DNA from: Calvatia gigantea
Lineage: Eukaryota; Basidiomycota; Agaricomycetes; Agaricales; Lycoperdaceae
DNA: 64,000 bases
Assembly (NCBI GenBank): GCA_025093985.1
Contig: JACAAK010000001.1
Coordinates: 1,054,001-1,118,000 of the forward strand
Reading direction: 5' to 3'
The notes under the pieces are model-generated. The model saw nothing but the letters and a program-made list of their open reading frames with translations, did not search any database and was not told the origin of the DNA. Shown piece after piece: positions 58,107 to 64,000 of this stretch (its first letter is position 1; each line of letters starts with the position of its first letter). The translations under genes were made by a program, and so were the position numbers.

Positions 58107-61020
58107 TCAATCACAATACGCTCCCTCGCTGGCGGGCTGCATAACGGTTCAACGGGAACATTCAGATAATGTGGTGAAACAATGACTCACAGCAACATCT
58201 CTGGCATATCTCAACAACACGCCGCGTTTGATATTCAATTTACTTTTATTTGAGGCGTCCCATATCGCCTTCCGCCTCTTCTGCTCCGCTTCATCAACCA
58301 ACCAATTGATCGTTCGGGTCTCAGAATCAATCACAATACGATCCCCGTCTTCAACGAGAGCAATTGGTCCACCAACACGTGCTTCAGGAACAACGTGCCC
58401 GATAATAAAGCCTCGACTGGCCCCAGAGAAACGACCGTCAGTGATGAGTGCCGTTTTGCCTGCGAGACCTGCACCCATAAGGGCCGCAGTGGGTCCTAGA
58501 GAAACCGTCCAGAAGGGACCACCAGGGGGGGACTATAGAACTTACCGAGCATCTCTGGCATTCCAGGTGCGCCTTTGGGTCCTTGGTATCTGAAGATGAG
58601 AACCATTCCAGCCTTGATCTCGCCTGCTTCGAGAGCGGGATAGAACTCGTCGAGCCTAAGCCGCAAGTTGAGTATCTGTGCCACAGTCAAAATAGGACTC
58701 GGCAGACCTGTCAAAGCACCTGGCGACACCCTGTAAATTCAAGACTTGATAAATACCTTAATAGCAGCAAGGAACTGAAAACCAACAAACCTCGAAGTTC
58801 AAGCCCTCCTTTCCAGTTAGCTTGGCCACACCTGTTCCCGGAGCTAAATTTCCTCTCAAGATGGTGATATGACCAGTCGGTTTGATGGGATTATCCAACC
58901 TCCTTACGATATCCTGCTTATCAAATTCAAGCTCAGCCACGCCTTCTAAGTTTTCGGCGAGCGTTTTTCCTGTGACCGTCATTTGTGAACCGTCGATGAG
59001 GTCTGTGTGTTTAAGGAGATATTTGAGAATTGCCGGGATACCGCCGATGCGGTGAATGTCCTCCATATAATATTTCCCGGAAGGCCTATAGTTTCAAAAT
59101 GCTATTGGTGAGTGGAAAGTGCAACCTTCAAAGCAGAGCAGACTTACATGAGATCCGCGAGATAGGGCGTTTTGTCCGCGATCACTTGGAAATCATCAAT
59201 TGAAAGTTCGACGTCGGCAGCTCGTGCCATCGCGAGGAAATGCAGAACCTATGAAGATGAAGATGAAGGTATGGTTAAACAATATTGCGTACGCACGGCG
59301 TTTGTCGAGCCTCCAAGAATGGTGATTATAACAATTGCGTTGAGGAAAGACTGGCGGGTCAAGATGTCTCTATTTCGCCTGTTCAGTTGTTGAGAGTTGG
59401 GGGTACAACAAGATAATACTTTGGTTTGAGATCCAACTCGAGGAGGCGTTTTAGGTATTTCGCGGCTCGGAAACATTCGTGGGCCTTTTCTGGTTGGTGT
59501 TCAGATATGGGACAGGCCACAGTGTCAAAGAGTTTCTTACCAGGGTACAAAGCGGGGGTGCTCGACGAGTATGGCAGGGACATTCCGAGGACCTGGTGAA
59601 ACATTGAGCTGATGTGTCTTTATCGAGGACTTCAACGTTGCTCACCTCCAGGGCCGAACTCATGGTATTGGCGGTATACATGCCCCCGCAAGCACCAGGA
59701 CCAGGACATGCATGCCTGACAACATCGAATCGTTCCTCGTCGCTGATTTTCCCAACGGCATATGCACCTGGCCCACTGTTTCAATAGAGCTTTCAAAACC
59801 CAACAATATTGACCAAACCGTATGACTCGAAGGCGTCCGAGATGTTGACAGTTCCGCCTTTGACCTTGTCCAAAGAAGGACAATCTAGTGACCATTTATC
59901 AACGGTTGTTCCGGCTTGAGCATTGCACTGAAGTCAACTACAAACCAACGTGCCGGATCCCAGGTTGAATTGTACCACCATAAACGATAATGGTAGGGCG
60001 GTTATGACGAGCCGCAGCCATGAAGCAGCCGGGCATATTCTTATCGCATCCTGGGATGGAGATGTTGCCATCGTAATGTTGGGCCTAAGTTATCATTTAT
60101 TGGAAATAAGTCGCTGTGGTTTGCTTGTAGCGCATACCAAAACAACGGACTCGATGGAATCGGCAATGAGATCGCGACTTGGAAGCCTTTGGAAGAGGAT
60201 TGACCCCAGGGGCGAATCGGGGATGAAAAATACATACGAATATCGCATACCTGCGTAACGTGCTTCAGCTCAGAATCTCCTCGGTATTAAGATGTGTTAT
60301 ACCATCTGTTCCCATAGTTATGGCATCACTGACGCCGATGGTGTTGAAAATCAATCCTACAAGGCCTTCTTCTTTGCATCCGTCCTTGACATGTTTGGCC
60401 AATTCGAGCTGAGAATAACATGTGCTCAGTACAATTAGTCTCGACGAAGGATCATCATTCGTACAAGATGCGAGTTACAGGGGTTACCTGTTCAGAAGCA
60501 TGTGGAATGAGTTACATGCAGAACGAGCATATGTTAAAGCACACACCTTCCCACCAAACTGGTGAGATACCAATCTGGGTGGTTAAGAACTTGAGTACGC
60601 TGTCTACCCAGTTAGTCATCACGAATCACTTGAGGTTTGTTCATGTCATCTTCGGTCAACCCGACAGCATAGACTGGTCCCAACAAGTCAACCGCGACCC
60701 AAAACCAGAGTTAAAACGAAAGTAGTTGAGACTCACGCATAGCCTGGGCGCCCCCACGGATCTATATCATAACGAAAATGAGCCTCAGCAACCCTTGGTC
60801 TCTGCGATTGACAAAGTTCCTTGCACACCTTATTCTGTGTAAGTTGGCACGACACCCTGTTCAACTGTCCTTTCTGTCCACTCGCGCCTGTCTTGGGAAT
60901 CGTGTGTCTATATTAAAATAATCAGACACCAAGAAGTAGAGTACAGGGTTAGGTATTCGGTCGTCTCGTGATGAATAGATGAATCACTGACATTTGGACA
61001 TCTCCTGCCGATTCGGCCAT
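58107..61020 (-). CDS. ILV3: Dihydroxy-acid dehydratase
   Basis: This Fe-S enzyme makes the 2-oxo acids that lead to valine, isoleucine, leucine and pantothenate. About a dozen short introns are removed to give [64 protein letters not shown] and [19 protein letters not shown]. Then comes [20 protein letters not shown], followed by [35 protein letters not shown] and GGSTNAV. The C-terminal half has [40 protein letters not shown] and [18 protein letters not shown]. The cluster-binding Cys of NPCNS, GCDKN and ACGG are all present. The end needs the last intron; without it the frame runs into other sequence. The N-terminus is acidic and lacks a typical mitochondrial presequence. Confidence 0.92.
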
Positions 61021-61306
61021 AGTAGGACGTTAGGTAGAAAACTGTTAGTGCAGGTTAGTGTCAAAGAGCAACGGGTCCCCGTTGAATGTCACTTGATTCC
61101 TGGGGCTTTTAAAAGTATCCCAGGAGGGGCTGGATGTGTTCATGAGTTGGCGGCTTATCTTTAGGATCGGTCCGGTCCGTCCTGTCCCTTGCGAGATTAA
61201 GCCTAGCCAATAGGATTTTCAGTATTGGTCATTAAAGTAACTGTAGCACGCGATTTGGATATGTAGTACAAAGAGCAACATTCTAGCATTGGACCACAGG
61301 GTGGCC

Positions 61307-63693
61307 CTAGAAGTCGAGTCCCTCTTTCCTGAAAGCATCTAGATTGGTCTTGTTCTCGACCTGCGCCAGGCTCGCTAAGTCAGGGCGTTCCTGAATCGAT
61401 GTCAGGTCTTGGTCATTAAACAAACGACAGGAAAGGCTCACCATCGAAAGCAAAGCACGTCGAAGGGTATACCATAGCTGGTCGCTGGAGTCACCAGTGC
61501 TCTCCTGCAAACTGATAGCACTAAGGAAGTGCTCGGCGGCTTCCTTGTAAGCCCCAATGTTTAGACCTGACAGGGATATTTGAATCGTTCGTATCTGAAT
61601 CAGAGTGATTGAACTTACAAGCCACACCGACATTGTAGATGGCGCGAGTGTAAGTGGGACGGAGCGCAAGGGCCTCTCTGTACGCGCCGAGAGCTTCTTC
61701 TGGTTTGTTGCCATTGGATAGGGAAGACCCAAGCCTGTTCCACAAAAGATAATCCTGACGACGAGTGAGGTCGAAAGGGGGCTAGATCGGAGGGGCAGTA
61801 CTTACCTTAGGGCGAGTGTTCAAAGCAGTGGCGAAGCAATCTTTTGCATGATCGTAATCACTATTCGTATAGAATAGGACGCCGAGTCCAATTTGCAAAT
61901 CGGGATCCAAGACACCTTTGCTGTGATGTTCTCGCGTGAGACCAAGGAACAGGTCGGTGATACGGGTATGAGTATCCCAAGCGCTGTTCGTCTTCATGGC
62001 ATGGAGGGTCTCTTCCGGAATGTGGTGCGAAGGATAGGCAGCACGCAGCCAGCGTAGCAGCATGGAATGGGAGCCTTTGTCGTAGGATTCGTTCGTAAAT
62101 GAAATGGCTAGAGACTATATATTATATGAGCGGGTGCGCGGAGGGTATAAAGGTGAGAACGCACCATCATTCCAGGACCAGGTGTACCGTTTTGTTCTGC
62201 CCTCTTGACACCTTCCATAAGTGCCTTCATTCCTGCTTCCTCCCGTTCGTCCATGTTACGAGTCTCCCCCAAGAGGATCCAAGCCTCATACCCTCCCTCA
62301 CCCAATTCCCCTTTTTGAATGGCGGCCTCGAGCATCAACGCCGCCTCCGATAGAGAACCATTCTGCTCTAGTAGTGCCTTTGCATCGTTCAACAATGAAC
62401 GTGTTGGAAGCTCCATCATGTATTTGTTGTTGTTCTCTGCAGGTGAGGTTAGGTAGGGTGGTTTTATTAGATGGAGGAGACAAACCGAATACATAAGGCC
62501 CCAGTACAGGAACGCCCACATCATCAAACTCTAGTCTTTCTCCAGGGGCTGAATCCGTCGAAAAATCACCGAGACCATCTTCCCATGCTTTTTGCATAGA
62601 CGCACCATAGTCGGTCTCAAGTTCATCCCGTTGTGCATTCATGAGCTGGTTGAATTGGGCTTCCCACTTGGCCATATCCTCCTGTGGAGGCGGGAGTTCT
62701 GATGATTGAAGGTCTTCCCAGACCCTAAAGAACCGTAAGCAGGTTGCCTTATAAACCTGGGCAAACCCACCTCTTAAAGTCTATTTCTTCCTGATCTCTC
62801 CCGTCGTCTAGCCTAACTTTATCCAGAGCCTCGTTGATGTCTGTAACATCGTCCTTGACCTCCTCGATCCGGGATGTTTGCCCTTGCAATGAAGCGGCGA
62901 CCTGGGCAAACGCAGCCTCAAAGTCAGCTTCCCTGCTCTTGCCTTTGCCTTTGCCTTGGTCCGCGATCGTGAGGTTGGGGTACATGCCGTACGTCATTCC
63001 ACTCGACATTCCGTACATAGGGATCGAATTTCCATACATGCCCATCGATGACATATAAGAACTCATTTGTTGGACTGCGTGAGTCCAACATCAGACAAAG
63101 AGGAACGTAACAAAAGAGGTGGACGCACGTTCGGGTCTGGTGGACAAGTTTTGTTGCATCGCGGGACTGACAGGCGAAGTAATTTGGTTTGGGGTTGTAA
63201 ATTCCGCTGCCCAAGGCTGCTTGATTCGGATCATCGAGCGGACGGTAGGCCTGGTGTTTCTGTTGTTCCATAACCCAAGCATCGTGGAGGTTTGGTCCAG
63301 CTGGACCACCTGGCATCTGGTTCAACCGGGCGAGTTCCGCTGGGTGTGGGGCAAATGATGGGCCAGCGGAAGGTCCTTGAGCATCGAAAAATTGTCGGGC
63401 GAGGGCGAGATCTTGTTCATTTGCAATGAAGGGACCCGCCGTTGTTGATAATTGGTGAAGCTGTGAGTACAATCAATTAGTGTCTGAGACCAGCTTGACT
63501 ACTATAACCTACTCTGCTTGACGATGGGCCTGCGATTCTGTCCTTTGGGAAAATTAGCCACACCTGGGGATGGGGTAATTAGATGACTAACCTGTTGGAG
63601 GCTTCGGTCTCCCTCAGTGTGCTTGAGCACTTGTGACAAGGGGTTTACGGATACAGCGCATTCAGAACCAGACATTAATCCTTGGAACGACAT
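61307..63693 (-). CDS. PEX5: Peroxisomal targeting signal receptor Pex5
   Basis: Pex5 binds the C-terminal SKL-type signal of peroxisomal enzymes and carries them to the membrane. The start MSFQGLMSGSECAVSVNPLS contains the conserved Cys used for ubiquitin-dependent recycling. The disordered N-terminal half has HTEGDRSLQQ-DRIAGPSSS, ARQFFDAQG, a WAAEF motif (WxxxF type, one reading), a Met/Tyr/Gly-rich patch (SSMGMYGNSIPMYGM) and WEAQFNQLM (WxxxF). The TPR half reads AALMLEAAIQKGELGEGGYEA, LQIGLGVLFYTNSDYDHAKD, LLWNRLGSSLSNGNKPEEAL, AYREALALRPTYTRAIYNVG and KEAAEHFLSAISLQ, and ends RKEGLDF. One join near 63220-63274 is ambiguous: the stretch could be an intron or coding with a frame break. 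The gene is otherwise intact. Confidence 0.9.
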
Positions 63694-64000
63694 CGTTCAG
63701 TATATCTAGTGTCAGTGGTATAAGTTCTGGAAGGGTGTGGAGGTGGGATCCAAGAATTTCAATGAATGCGGTCTTAACCCTACCGGTCCGGAGGTTGCCG
63801 GTGTTATATCCACCTATCATTTGATTTCCCCGTGCATGGTGGTACCCGGCGCAACGCAAATGTTTAAATGTAAGTATAGTCCAGGGAGAATAGTGGATTC
63901 ATGCCCTATTCTAGCCTTCTTTTAACCTCGCAACTCCAGAAGACGACAGCTGAGAGCTATTAACATATTAAACAGCCGTTCCTCCGAGTCCGAGTGATTG
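63694..64000. promoter_or_regulatory. Upstream region of PEX5, cut by the window end
   Basis: These 307 bases lie upstream of the PEX5 start. No further gene was recognised before the end of the window. Confidence 0.35.

Overview
The window is nuclear DNA of a filamentous basidiomycete, most likely an agaricomycete. Genes are dense and cut by many short introns (mostly about 47-76 nt, GT-AG with a few GC-AG), and several coding regions belong to families characteristic of mushroom-forming fungi. No transposon, CRISPR array, virus or bacterial-type operon was seen. I reconstructed about 22 protein-coding genes by joining exons across introns, plus one intron-containing tRNA. Coordinates given for genes run from start codon to stop codon and include introns.

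Layout, left to right: acetoacetyl-CoA synthetase (-) is divergent from SEY1, an ER-fusion GTPase (+). PRM1 (+, plasma-membrane fusion at mating) follows, then an intron-containing tRNA-Met. Next on the minus strand come an AlkB-like Fe(II)/2-oxoglutarate dioxygenase with a large N-terminal part, the ATP synthase delta subunit, glutamate-cysteine ligase and ATG6/Beclin. ATG6 is head to head with a single-exon caspase-like protein (+). DNA polymerase kappa (+), an RraA/HMG-aldolase-like protein (-), a GYP1-type TBC protein (+), a NUP50-like FG nucleoporin (-), a large unrecognised coiled-coil/RS/RGG protein (+), an MGA2/SPT23-like membrane-bound transcription factor (-), an Mmc1-like mitochondrial protein (+), a VanZ-like membrane protein (-) and REC114 (+) follow. 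Then come an unrecognised protein with a HicA-like C-terminal domain (-), a single-pass membrane protein (+), a small four-helix membrane protein (+), an Ap4A phosphorylase/ATP adenylyltransferase (+), a membrane-protein fragment (+), dihydroxy-acid dehydratase (-) and PEX5 (-).

The genes are mainly housekeeping: amino acid, glutathione and ketone-body metabolism, membrane fusion, autophagy, nuclear transport, peroxisome import and DNA damage tolerance. Two are tied to sex and meiosis (PRM1, REC114). I see no biosynthetic cluster. The most unusual features are four inferred GC-AG introns, two consecutive microexons of 12 and 15 nt in DNA polymerase kappa, three single-base frame breaks at short homopolymers in otherwise well-conserved genes, a 10-bp tandem duplication that cuts off the tail of the VanZ-like protein, three evenly spaced GGACAAT sites upstream of PRM1, and a head-to-head Beclin/caspase-like gene pair. 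Identifications rest on motif and family recognition by eye; no database search was run.
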